This document shows, in pieces, positions 45,190 through 59,014 of a stretch of DNA of 64,000 nt. Origin of the DNA: Wyeomyia smithii. Its lineage: Eukaryota; Arthropoda; Insecta; Diptera; Culicidae. The stretch spans positions 163,692,342-163,756,341 of the forward strand of contig NC_073694.1 of assembly GCF_029784165.1 (NCBI RefSeq), written 5' to 3'. The notes beneath the pieces were generated by a model, which was not told where the DNA came from, did not search any database, and saw only the letters and a program-made list of their open reading frames with translations. Position 1 is the first letter of the stretch. Each line of letters starts with the position of its first letter. The position numbers and the translations under genes were made by a program.

Positions 45190-46200
45190 TTTTGAGCTCG
45201 TTGTCCATCTTGCGTTGCAAACAAGCAGTATTTACTTTTCTTTTTTCTTCACCTTAAGTCTCTTTTTTTCTTTCTACTTCTATTTAAATTAATTTAATAA
45301 TTTATCCAATGTTAAGACATGGTAGCTCTTCGATTTATATTCCCCTCTACAGTCGAATTTGAGAGCCGGTGGCAATGTCGAAATATCTTCCAAAGTTGGT
45401 TTAGAAGTTTCTGGAGCCTCATTTCTGAACAGGTCAAACGATTCTATCAGTACAATGGAATTTATCTTTTGGGTTGCTATTGTGGCTCTTCCATCAGTAT
45501 GCTATATGGGCATTTCAAAAAGTGACTCTTCATCGCGGTTGTCAAAGGAAATAAAACCGCTTATGAACTTTTTAATCCTGTGTTGACCAACAACAGAAGC
45601 ACATTGTTCGAGGGAAGGCTTTAGGTTGGACATTTCTTGCTTCATTGAGATTCCAATTGCAGAAACTGACTCGGTTGACACATTTATTTGAAAAAATCGA
45701 TTGTATCGTAATTTCAAGGATACGACCCAGAAGTTCTGAAACCGCTCTTAATACTCTGTATAGTCAACGAATGACGCAGACAGTTTTGTAAAATCACGGC
45801 AAAGTTTTGCAATGTTACTGCTTCGTACGGATTATCCTTCCTAAATTGTGCAGCCGCTTTTGACCACCCACTCTTTAATGGCATGAACGCTGACACATCT
45901 GCCGGGTACATTAAAAAAACACAATCAGAATAATGCCTGACTCTCTCTTGACACAATTCTGACGTCTTCAAAATGATATGACTGTTGTGTCCATCTATAA
46001 TAAAAGGTACAGGTTTCTTGATCTCCTTTTTTTTTCAAATGTGGGATCAAATTGTTATGAATGTAATCTTGGAACACATTAGCAGTCATCCATCTATTAT
46101 CAGATTTTTACATTCTCCGACAGTGGGATAGAACCCAGGAAAATTGCGACAAAATTTGAAAAAAAAAATCAGTTTTCATGCCTCATTATTTTTTCTTTGC
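45190..46200 (-). pseudogene. Pogo/Tigger-like DDE transposase remnant
   Basis: On the minus strand, 46105-46050 reads WMTANVFQDYIHNNLIPHLK. A frameshift in the poly-T run at about 46030 follows, then PVPFIIDGHNSH (second catalytic Asp) near 46010-45975, and YPADVSAFMPLKSGWSKA (third acidic position, the usual PLDVS.F.PLK) near 45910-45860. SGFRTSGSYPWN is near 45730. The tail block LEQCASVVGQHRIKKFISGF (about 45615-45555) is shared with the pogo-like element at 25.2-27.1 kb. The helix-turn-helix and the first Asp are missing, and stops are frequent. Termini were not found. Confidence 0.75.
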
Positions 46201-47326
46201 AGTAGACATGTTGTCGACTGGAAATAACAATAATTTACCTTCAAAATAGAAAATTTTAAAATGTGCTTAAATATTGTGAAAACGAGAATTTGTAAAGCTT
46301 GTAATATGGAAAAAAAAAATATTACAGATATTTTCAAGTAGGGCATACAAATACTTAAGAATAACTTAGCTTACTCATATAATCCTCATAAAATAGAGTA
46401 TTGACTAAGAGGTCGTGTATAATATTGGGAGAGTTTCGTTGAAAGAAGAGTTATATTCAGCATAGTATGTGAAGCAAGTTTTTCTGTAATGTTTACTCAT
46501 TGTAAACAATATGCGTAACAAAAAGAACGTTGTTCTGCTCTGACAATATTATTAAACTAGAATATTACAAGTACTAAACCAAAAATCAGCTGCTACTTGT
46601 TGCGACTTACAGAGTTATTCGAGCTCTCGCAACGATTGTTTTCATGTTAAAAATCGATACCCACCAGTGTTCCTATACGATGTTTTTCTTGAGTTTAGCT
46701 GAATACTGGTGTATTCAACAAGACTAGAATTCTCGACTACTGTGTGGTAAGTTCGTATGTCTAAATGTAAACAAAACAAGTGAGAGTTATATCCCTTGTA
46801 CTTCAGCACTTTTGTACTTTCTTTCAGCACGAACGAGCTGAGAATGAAATTACTTCCAGCTTCAATCAGTTGACAATGGTAACATTGATTACTGCGCTGT
46901 GTTGTTTTAGCGATGTTTATGTGCTTGAGGTTGTAGATGCTTATCTACTTCATCGACTCTATGCAATGGATTGGCTCAGATCAAATAATTTCAGCATTTT
47001 CTTGGACAATAGCATTTTTTTTACCGACATGATTATCAGTGAGAATTGACACGGGTGACACTCAATATCAGTTTCAACTTGCGAGAATGAAATTGCTGTT
47101 GTGTCATTTTTACTCTGTAGTTTCGAAATTTCGCAGTTATGTTGTTGTTGCCGTAGTGTCTTCAGCAAATATTTGAGCTGAGTAAAATATGCACTCAAAA
47201 CAATCAAATAAAAGTAAATTGCACTGATAGACAAACTGTAAAAAAGTGCTGCTCTAAAGCTTGAAATAGCTGCCCTAGAAAGATTATAGCTTATTAATGG
47301 TGTCAATTATGGTGCCCCCTACCATT
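46201..47326. other. Unassigned stretch
   Basis: A 115-codon minus-strand frame (47306-46959) and an overlapping 89-codon plus-strand frame (46780-47049) are present. The minus one begins with a hydrophobic, Ser/Leu-rich part and could be a short membrane protein, but nothing supports transcription. Confidence 0.35.
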
Positions 47327-49053
47327 CCCAAGTAACACGGTTAGTCTTTAATAAGTTTAGGTAATTGATATATAACAAATCTCGTCACTATTTCAATAAC
47401 GTATAAACTTATATACAACTTGTTAACAACTCAAAAAGCGCAAGGGGCGGAGCCAATATAAAACATATATTCAACTTCAAATGAATTGTTCACACGACTT
47501 ACATAAAACAACTTTATAACGACTATAACCACCACTCTTACATTTCCAGTACCAACAAATGGTGGCCTGTTATTAATAGGTCATAAACAAATTGCACAAA
47601 TGAGTTGAAATTTCACTCGCTGATGATTGTTTCTAATACATACAAAACAGATGACCCACGAAAATAATCATGGCTCTTCATTTGAGAAATTATCCAGACA
47701 ATCCATTGATAGAATAGGGTGTTGGTATAGTGATTAAATACAATAAATCTACGTGCGATTTCAGATTTGTCGTGAATATTCACCTTGTACTTCGTTAAAA
47801 TTTACGCGCTTCGAAAATACCACCATATAATAGTAATCAATATCATATTTTTTTTCAATTTGAAATAAAGAAAAAAGTAACAGATGAACTCTAGAGGAAT
47901 GAGCCTCAGGTATATATTTTCGATCGAATTATATTATGAAACGTGCCTTTAGCACAGAAAAATGGTGTTGAATATTATTTTAGCACGCCGCTTGCGCTAA
48001 CGAGGCAGCCATGTTGATAATTAGCATTCGTTGAATGGGTACACCGATTGCCCAAAGATTTTGTCCGTTATATAACCACTATCTATAAAGTTTAGTTCGG
48101 TAAAAATATCGCAAAATAATTGAAAAAAAGTACATTGAAACATCAAGGTGAACTAAGATGTCATGCACTATGTACTAATTATTTGAACTTTCTTACTCTT
48201 TTAGCATACCAAACGAGGAGTAATTTCTGCCACAGTTTGGAGATGGAATCGTGAAACCAATTAAGCAAGGCTATATAAAGCTACTACAATCTATAAAAAA
48301 ATCGTCGTCACCAACTTGATTATTGTAGTAGAGAAAATAATATAAAAATTCTCCTAACTAAACCACGCATTAAGTAATATATTTTGAAATTTAAGTAAAA
48401 TAGTATTATTCAAACTTTGATCTGAGGTTATTAACGTTGATCATCGTTAATAATAAAAATAAAACCGAAGGTCGTTGAGCAAGACAGAAAAGAGAATTGA
48501 AACAAATCATGGCCGATCAGATTAAACGATTTTCTTGTTTTAAGTAAATTGAATGATAAATTTATTGATTATAATTTACTGTCAAATTTATTTATGTTTA
48601 ATCAAACATAAATTCCCTGGATGTTTAAATATTTTATATTATTTTGAATATTATAACAGTATTTTTGATCTGCACTGTATTTGATGAAGAAGAAATAGTT
48701 CACGCCATGAAATCACATTTACAACTGGTTTAAAACTGAACTACAACTTTTGCGGCCATTTTTCAATTTTGTCTCCACTATACGTTTTGCTGTCAAACAC
48801 ATATTCACCACTGTTGTCTCTCTTGCATTCTCAAGAAAAAAACTAGTTATAAACATGTTATAAATCAGTTTTTACAGCAATTTGTAATGTATTTACAACT
48901 TGAACTTGTTATTTCGATATAAAACATCATTCCGATTTAAAACATCAATGCCAGTGAATTAAAACCCAATGTTTCCCTTGTAACTTATTTATGACTGATT
49001 TATAACTTTTTCCTTAAATTTTTTCGTGAAAGATGTTGCATGTGTTACTTGGG
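47327..49053. mobile_element. Putative 1.7-kb TIR element, non-coding
   Basis: CCCAAGTAACAC at 47327-47338 is the exact complement of GTGTTACTTGGG at 49042-49053. Both subterminal regions contain ACTTRTTA/TATAAC words (ACAACTTGTTAACAAC near 47414; ACAACTTGAACTTGTTA near 48895). The flanks (TACCATT and TTACCAAAA) do not give a clean duplication. The interior has no long frame. A 12-bp match alone could be chance, but the shared subterminal words support it. Confidence 0.45.
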
Positions 49054-49329
49054 TTACCAAAACGAGTCAACTTACGTGAGGATTCGCATAGTAATTGCAC
49101 GCCGAACTCGTCGCTTCAACTTATGTTTACGGGAAAACTCATCTGCAAAGTCAATAAAAAAACACGAATTAATCCATCTAGCGGTGAGAACTAGCCTTTC
49201 TCATTGCAACGAATTAGCAAAAAAAAACATCAAATTTTCGAAAAAAAACATCTTGATAATTTCTACTGGATTCATTGTTTACTGTGAATAATAAAATGGG
49301 TAGCCAACAGCACAATTATACCAAACATT

Positions 49330-50560
49330 TTGAATTAAACATTTTTAACAGATGCTTTGCACTAGCACATTTTCCTACGAAATGAAAAAATGCCAAAGTC
49401 ACTCCAATTTTAAAACCCGAGAAAAATCCAGCTGAGGCATAAGTTATCGACCAATTAGTTTACTTTTCTCTATTAGCAAACTTTTTGAAAGAATAATTAT
49501 TAATAGAATGATAACACATATTAATGAGAACTCAATTTTTGCAAATGAGCAGTTTGGTTTTCGCCATGGGCATTCCATTACTCATCAGTTACTTAGAGTA
49601 ACAAATATGATACGAACTAATAAATCTGAAGGCTATTCAACTAGAGCTGCTCTTCTAGATATAGAAAAGGCATTCGACAGTGTTTGGCATAAAGGTTTAA
49701 TAGCTAAATGGTAAATCTAATAGATTGCCTGTTAGAGCTGGTGTGCCTCAGGGGAGTATCTTGGGCCCAATCTTATATAACATTTTCACTTCTGATCTTC
49801 CTGATTTACACCAGGTTGTGAGAAATCTCTGTTTTGTGACGATACAAGCATTTCCGCAAAAGGAAAAAGCCTTCGTGTTATATGCAGTCGGCTACAAAAG
49901 AGTTTAGATATATTTTCTTCATACTTGTAGAAATGGAAGATTTCCCCTAATGCTTCTAAAACACAGTTAATTATTTTTCCTCATAAGCCAAGAGTTTCTT
50001 TTCTAAAACCTACCCATAACCACGTTATCAAGATGAACGGTGGGGTCTTAAATTGGTCTGATCAAGTTAAATACCTAGGGCTAATTTATGATAAGAATCT
50101 CACTTTCAAGGAGCACATTGAGAATATCCAAACAAAGTGCAATAAATATATAAAATGTTTGTATCCTCTTATCTACAGAAATTCTAGACTTTGTCTCAAG
50201 AATAAACTGTTAATTTACAAACAAATTTCAAGGCCAGCAATGTTATATGCAGTTCCCATCTGGACAAGTTGTTGTGCAACCAGGAAGAAGACACTTCGAA
50301 GGATTCAGAACAAACTTTTGAAAATGATTTTGAAGCGTCCTCCCTGGTTTAGCACGAACGAGCTACATAGGTTCACTAATGTAGAAACATAAGAAAATAT
50401 GTCAAGCCAAATAATCAACAAATTCCGTCAAAAATCGTTGCAATCCTCAATTTTAAACTTTATAGTCAGTAAGATAGTTTTAAGTTTATTTGAAGTTTTG
50501 TTTTATTCCTTTTTTTTCCTTGACAAGTAGGTTTAATAATTTTCCTACAATTACATTAAC
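49330..50560 (+). pseudogene. 5'-truncated Juan-like (Jockey clade) copy
   Basis: The sequence matches the RT half of the Juan-like element at 11064-14064. In order it shows NAKVTPILKPEKNPAEA, QFGFRHGHSITHQLLR (about 49550), DIEKAFDSVWHKGLIAK (to 49710), then a deletion of roughly 100 bp. RAGVPQGSILGPILYNIF (about 49735-49785), the catalytic-region remnant near 49830 and a 119-codon thumb-region frame (50033-50392) follow. Stops and frameshifts interrupt it. The 3' UTR runs to about 50560, and an AAATAAATAAAT stretch at 50607-50619 leads straight into the (TA)n tract. Confidence 0.85.
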
Positions 50561-50615
50561 TTAACTGCGAAAACTAATAACATTCAATAATATAAAAAAG
50601 CGTACAAATAAATAA

Positions 50616-53345
<2,730 letters not shown>

Positions 53346-53589
53346 CGGCCAGTCCTCAGGTTAGTTAGCTAAGTTAGCAAAGAGATCTATAGAACCAAGA
53401 GGGTGCACAGAGCACAAAAGCCGCTCCCCGAAGCAATACGTAGCGGTGGTCCCGGGGAGTATTATGGGCTGGAGACTGGAGGGGTTTTAGTGGGTCCGGT
53501 CACTGATTCAAATCAACCCCACACTCCCTGAGGTTGGTCACCTCAGGGGTTTGGATGCAAATTTCCCCTCCACCTGAAACAAAAAAAAA
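53346..53589 (+). other. 3' UTR of the R1-clade element with strong stem-forming segment
   Basis: It follows the TAA of ORF2. CCGCTCCCCG and CGGTGGTCCCGGGGAG near 53420-53460, and CCCTGAGGTTGGTCACCTCAGG near 53526-53548, can pair locally. Such 3' structures are often what the element's RT recognises. It ends in a run of nine A residues abutting TATATA. Confidence 0.6.
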
Positions 53590-53886
<297 letters not shown>

Positions 53887-54434
53887 GTGTTGAAATGTCA
53901 TCATTTGTGACAGAAGAACACACAATATTAATTTTGAATAGATATAAGTACATAAAAAAATCATTACAAACATTCCCCCCTATTATTCATTCTGTGCCGA
54001 ACACGCATCAGTATCGGACGTGTGATCGGTGATCGCTCCGATAGAATATAAAACAAAAGACGTGTGAACGAGTGTTGGCATTGTTTGCCTGGTCGAGTGA
54101 AATAAATCCGGGTTCAAGGTCGCGCCTTTGTGCAACTGTTTCGCATCGTGACTACCAGCTGGTGCGTAAGCCGATTTGGCTGCTGGCTGAATTGTGCTAC
54201 AGCAGTGGACGAGACACAAAAGAGGAAAAAGAAGCCATCAGTTGACAGTGAGTTGTATCGCTGTGTGGAGTGATCTCACACCTGGCTCGCTGCTGGTGGC
54301 TGTTTGGTGCTGCTGTATTGGTGCTGCTGGCTGTAACGGCTGCAACTTCGAACGATCGGACAACCAACCTTACTGGAAGGGAGAAGTAAAAAGGTACGTG
54401 CTCTTGTCGGCGCTAGTGCGCTAGACTTAGCGGG

Positions 54435-55805
54435 ATGGATGTAGATCCCTCGCCTCCCGCGCCACCATCCCCGAGCCCCTCTGACCCTGACCCTTCTGTT
54501 ACCCCCTCCCCTGTTCATTCTTCAGTCCCCCCTCGCCCCAGGCTTTACCCAGACGGAGCCCAGGGCAGCTATACTGTCTATTTTCGGCCAAAGGCGGGAC
54601 CGAAATCGAAACAGTTGAACCTCTTGCAGATTTCTAAAGACCTGACGAAGGAGTACAAGGGCGTGACCGAAATTTCCAAGGTCCGGCCTAACAAGCTCCG
54701 TGTCGTGGTCAGTAACCTGAAAGAGGCCACCGATATAGCTTGCTCTGAGCTCTTCACACGCGAGTATCGCGTTTACATACCCGCACGAGACGTGGGAATC
54801 GACGGTGTCATAACCGATTCGAGTCTGTCCGTCGAGTGTATACTGAAAAGTGCCAAAGGGTGCTTTAAGAACAAAACCTGTCCCGATGTAAAGGTGCTCG
54901 ACTGCAGGCAATTGCGGTCAGCATCGATCATCGGTGGTAAAACAGTATACACCCCGTCAGACTCGTTTCGAGTTACGTTCGCCGGGTCAGCGCTACTAAG
55001 CCACGTCTCGAGCCACCGGGTTCGTCTCCCTGTGCGATTATATGTGCCTCGCGTTATGAACTGCCTGAATTGTAAGCAGTTAGGCCACTTCGCCGCCTAC
55101 TGCTGCAATAAGGCACGTTGTGGCAAGTGTGGGGAGAATCATGCGGATGATTCCTGCAGTAAAAATGCTGAAAAATGCATTCACTGTGGGGAGAGTCAGC
55201 ATGAGCTCTCGACATGTGCAGTGTACATGCAGCGCAGGGATAAAATAAAGAGGTCTCTCAAAGAGCGTTCGAAGCGTTCTTACGCTGAGATGCTGAAGAA
55301 GACCGTTACCACTTCTCCCATTACATCAAACCCTTATGATCTGTTGTCCTCTGATGAAACCGATTCTGACGATTCACCAGCGGGAACATCTTACGCCAAT
55401 CCTGGGGAGTCTAGAAAGAGGAAAAATATTTCCTCTCCTAAACTTCCCAGAAAAGGTCCTAAGATTTCTCAAAGTGAAATGAAAGTTACAAGCAAACCAA
55501 ACAGTGCTGCGGAAAAACCGGAGCAAACTCCTCCTGGGCTTGCAAATTTAAAGTCCCAGAAGGAGTTCCCAGCACTGCCAGGAACATCTAAAACCCCAGT
55601 TGTTCCTTTTGCACATCCAGTTGATGAAACAAATTCTGGATTAGTGAAATTTTCTGACATTGTGGACTGGATTTTTGAAACTTTCAATGTACCCGATCCA
55701 ATTAAAATTTTTCTTACAGCATTTCTCCCAACAGTTAGATCATTTTTGAAGCAGTTGACTGACCAATGGCCCCTCCTTGCAGCGATTGTATCCTTCGATG
55801 CCTAA
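54435..55805 (+). CDS. ORF1 (gag-like RNA-binding protein) of the I-clade element
   Basis: 456 codons, intact. ORF1 proteins coat element RNA and deliver it to the nucleus. The N-terminus is Pro/Ser-rich (~1-40). A conserved core follows (~50-200, including YTVYFRPKAG and a domain seen in gag-like ORF1s), then three zinc knuckles (~208-262): CLNCKQLGHFAAYC, CGKCGENHADDSC and CIHCGESQHELSTC. The C-terminal third is Ser/Thr/Lys-rich with DETDSDDS and ends in a hydrophobic helix-rich part. The ATG at 54435 follows CGGG. Its last codons overlap the ORF2 start by eight bases (ATGCCTAA, 55798-55805), so ORF2 could be reached by termination-reinitiation. Confidence 0.9.
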   Translation: MDVDPSPPAPPSPSPSDPDPSVTPSPVHSSVPPRPRLYPDGAQGSYTVYFRPKAGPKSKQLNLLQISKDLTKEYKGVTEISKVRPNKLRVVVSNLKEATDIACSELFTREYRVYIPARDVGIDGVITDSSLSVECILKSAKGCFKNKTCPDVKVLDCRQLRSASIIGGKTVYTPSDSFRVTFAGSALLSHVSSHRVRLPVRLYVPRVMNCLNCKQLGHFAAYCCNKARCGKCGENHADDSCSKNAEKCIHCGESQHELSTCAVYMQRRDKIKRSLKERSKRSYAEMLKKTVTTSPITSNPYDLLSSDETDSDDSPAGTSYANPGESRKRKNISSPKLPRKGPKISQSEMKVTSKPNSAAEKPEQTPPGLANLKSQKEFPALPGTSKTPVVPFAHPVDETNSGLVKFSDIVDWIFETFNVPDPIKIFLTAFLPTVRSFLKQLTDQWPLLAAIVSFDA

Positions 55806-57068
55806 TTCAACTGCGTATATGAAGGATTCTATCTCTGTCTTACAGTGGAATTGTAGAAGTATTTTACCAAAAATTGATTCGTTTAAAGTTTTGATAAATA
55901 AAAACAAATGCGATGCATTTCCCCTTTGTGAAACTTGGCTTACTTCGAATATTGATCTCAACTTCCATGATTTTAATATTATTCGCCTTGATCGAGACAC
56001 CCCATATGGGGTAGTACTTTTAGGGATTAAAAAGTGCTATTCTTTCTATCGTATTAACCTCCCCTCGATTCCAGGCATCGAAGTTGTCGCATGTCAAATG
56101 ACAATACAAGGTAAAGAGCTCAATATATATTCCTCCCAGAGCACAGGTTGGGCAACGGCTGCTCTTTGATTTAATAGAACTTCTTCCCTCGCCACGTTTG
56201 ATTTTGGGAGACTTCAACTCTCATGGCGTGGCTTGGGGTTCCCCTTACAGTGATAACCGCTCCTCTTTAATCCATAACCTTTGCGATGACTTCGACATGA
56301 CTATTTTAAACAACGGCGAAATGACACGTATCCCGAAACCTCCAGCGCGCCTCAAGCGCTTTGGATCTATCCTTATGTTCGACGTCGCTACGGTTGGATT
56401 GCACATGGAAGGTAATCCTCGATCCTCACGGTAGCGACCATTTGCCTATTCTTATTTCAATTAATAACGGGTCAACTCGCATGCGACCAGTTGACATTCC
56501 GTATGACCTCACACGGAATGTCGATTGGAAGTTATACGAGGAAATGATTTCAAAAGCGGTCGATTCGATTCAACATCATCCACCACTTGAAGAATACAAC
56601 CTCCTCGCGGGCTTGATTCTCGACGCCGCGTTGCAAGCCCAAACGAAGAAATATCCCGGCGCAACGATCAAAGAACGGCCTCCCACTCCGTGGTGGGACC
56701 AAGAGTGCTCCGATGTCTACACGCAAAGATCCGAGGCGTTTTTGGCCTTCCAGAAGGGAGGTATACCTGGCGACTATATACGGTATTCGGAGCTTGATAC
56801 CAAGCTTAAAAGCTTGGCTAAAGCAAAGAAACGCGGATATTGGCGTCGGTTCGTGAACGAGACGTCGAGGGAGACATCGATGAGCACTCTTTGGAACACA
56901 GCCCGAAGAATGCGGAATCGCGTAACGGTCAACGAAAGCGAGGAGTCTTCAAGTAGGTGGATATTTGATTTTGCCAGGAAAGTATGTCCGAACTCTGTTC
57001 CTGAGCAAAATAATGTTCGTGATGCGTCTCCGGGCCACGACGCGATAGAATCACCTTTTACGATGGCA
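55798..57068 (+). pseudogene. ORF2 5' half of I-clade copy 1: APE endonuclease, frameshifted and truncated
   Basis: It starts MPNSTAYMKDSISVLQWNCR at 55798. Endonuclease motifs are present: the Asn of QWNCRS, the Glu of LCETWL (~55930), GDFNSHG (~56205) and GSDHLPI (~56431). The frame is lost near 55998 (a DTPYG.V segment looks shortened), near 56140, and near 56390. The last part, 56470-57068, reads into the linker before the RT (TPWWDQECSDVY, LWNTARRMRNR) and stops at the join to foreign sequence. The RT and RNase H are absent from this copy. Confidence 0.85.
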
Positions 57069-57272
57069 GTTTTTCTATACAACCAACGGTTTCTGGGCTA
57101 CAATGCTTCGAATAAAACCTATGCCAAAAGGCATACGCCCTTTTAGAATGTAACTCATGGGTGTAAAAAATCTCTGCACCTGTGAAAAATGCTCAGTTTG
57201 CTAAGCCAAATACGTGTGCAAAGTTTCATTCAAATCAAAAATGGTCGATTAAATTTTCGCGTATTTCCAGGC
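57065..57272. mobile_element. Fragment of the long-TIR element arm
   Basis: The sequence from CAGTTTTTCTATACAACCAA onward matches the right arm near 40835-41025 and, inverted, the arms near 35041-35200 and 37730-37890. It shares GGGCTACAATGCTTCGAATA and TGCTCAGTTTGCTAAGCC. Similarity to the right arm ends at GCGA in both copies, which helps define the element's outer end. It is fused to the I-clade ORF2 with CAG shared at the join. Confidence 0.8.
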
Positions 57273-59014
57273 GATTTGAAATGATTCTGCTCATAGGCAA
57301 TTTATAGAAAGCTCCACAAAAATCGATTTTAATAGGCAGATAGAAGCGTGGTGTCTTTCACCACTTTCTTTGTTTCTTATAAAATATGGTACAACTTTGC
57401 CGAACAAGGTGAATTTTTATATACAAAAAGAGAAAAATGAAATTCGTTGCTCACTTTTCGATAGGATGATCAAAGAATTGCAACTTCTACAACATTTAGA
57501 ATAAATAAAGGCACATCTTTGCTGAAGGCACTACGGCTCTAAAATCTTTTTTTTTTTCGGGTCAAAATATTTTCAATCATGTTTATGCAGCTTTGGAAAC
57601 AGTGTGCGACGCACAATGGAGCAAATTGCTTTGTATGTGCGATGAAACCTTATATCTCCTTAACAATTGTTTCCACAGTGTTCTAAAGACTGCTAAAACT
57701 AACCCATTTTTCTCAGAGATGGTTGAATCGATTTTCACAAAATTAGTGTCAAATTAAAGGTCGAGCTACCCCATAATACACTATTTAATTACACTGTAAT
57801 CAGGCTGTAACCCTGTCCGTTATGTACCAAAATGTAAAATCACAAAACTTTATCAACACAGAAACTACACAACCGATCTGAACAAAATTGAAATCAAATG
57901 AATGGGCTACCTTTAAAACCTTTAACAAATGAATTTCATAATGATTAGACATGTGGTTCAAAAGTTATGAAAAGTATTGTACTCCGAAGACTTTTTAAAC
58001 TCACTCACTGTCCTCGGAGATTTTTTTTTTGCTTTATTAAGGTGGCTTTCAGCCACAAGCTGGTTCGCCACCGGTTTTCCTCAGAGATGGCTGGGATGAT
58101 TTTAGCCTTCTTGCACCAAAGGTTCTAAATTATTTTATTACAGTCAGACTTTCACTTTAACCATAATGTATCAAATTGTAAAAATAACGGAAGTCTCTTA
58201 TCTCAAAGATTACATAACTTATTTGAACAAAAGATGTGTCATACGAACGGGTTGTCTCTAACAATGAATTTATTTCATATTAATTTGTGATGTGGTTCAA
58301 AAGATTTGGAAAGAAACATAACCCAAAGACTGTTTAAAACCAACTGGCCTCAACGTAAAATTTTATACATTATACTTTTATCATTATGAAATCCATTTAC
58401 TTAAAATACTAAATTGTTGAGCTTACCTTTGCATCTCCACGACTGTGACGGAAAGGAAAGGTGTGTATCACCGTGGTAAGTGATGAAATCGAATTATGTT
58501 GCGCGCGAAGTAAGATCATTACGAAGGCGAGCGAGGTATCTTTAATGTCAATCACCGCGAATATATACGAGCGGCGCGCGTCAACCATCCACCACCCGAT
58601 GAATCCAAATGTTTAAACATTTGTTTATGTCCAATCTCGAATACTCTCGAGAAAGCAAATGCATTCCGAAAGACGCGATTCTATGATAGGTATACTTTGT
58701 GTAGTAACTAAATCAATCACGATATTTATCAACCGAACTCGATTTGCGACACGCTTTTATAAAAGCAACGAGCAGGCAATCTTCAGCTGAACGGTCATAC
58801 TAAGACTAAGCTTATTCTTGCATCTCTATTCTGCGACGGAGAGAAAGGTTTATGTTATTATTTCTACGTGGCAAGTGATGGAATCAAATGATGATGAGCG
58901 CGAGACTCGTGTATTACGAATACGACCGGTGTGTATGTTTCTGCAAGAAATCAAACGCACTTCAGTAGATGCGGTGTTTAATTCAAATTTTTTTTTAATA
59001 GGGGGGAATTTTTT
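57273..59014. other. Unassigned stretch with a diverged direct repeat
   Basis: AT-rich sequence with repeat-like words. A pair of diverged direct repeats occurs at about 58431-58540 and 58818-58925 (TGCATCTC…CTGYGACGGA.AG.AAGG…TGGYAAGTGATG.AATC), 387 bp apart. No gene is recognised. Confidence 0.4.

Larger units (their letters stand above)
53988..57068 (+). mobile_element. I-clade (MosquI-like) non-LTR retrotransposon, copy 1, 5' half
   Basis: It begins near CATTCTGTGCCG at 53988 (I-type elements often start CATT), with about 445 bp of 5' UTR, ORF1 and the endonuclease plus start of ORF2. It ends abruptly at about 57068, where an unrelated repeat (the long-TIR arm fragment) takes over after ACGATGGCAG. 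The precise 5' end and any target duplication are uncertain. Confidence 0.8.

Noticed and set aside
54522..54911. 129-codon minus-strand frame
   Set aside because: Antisense shadow of the intact I-clade ORF1.
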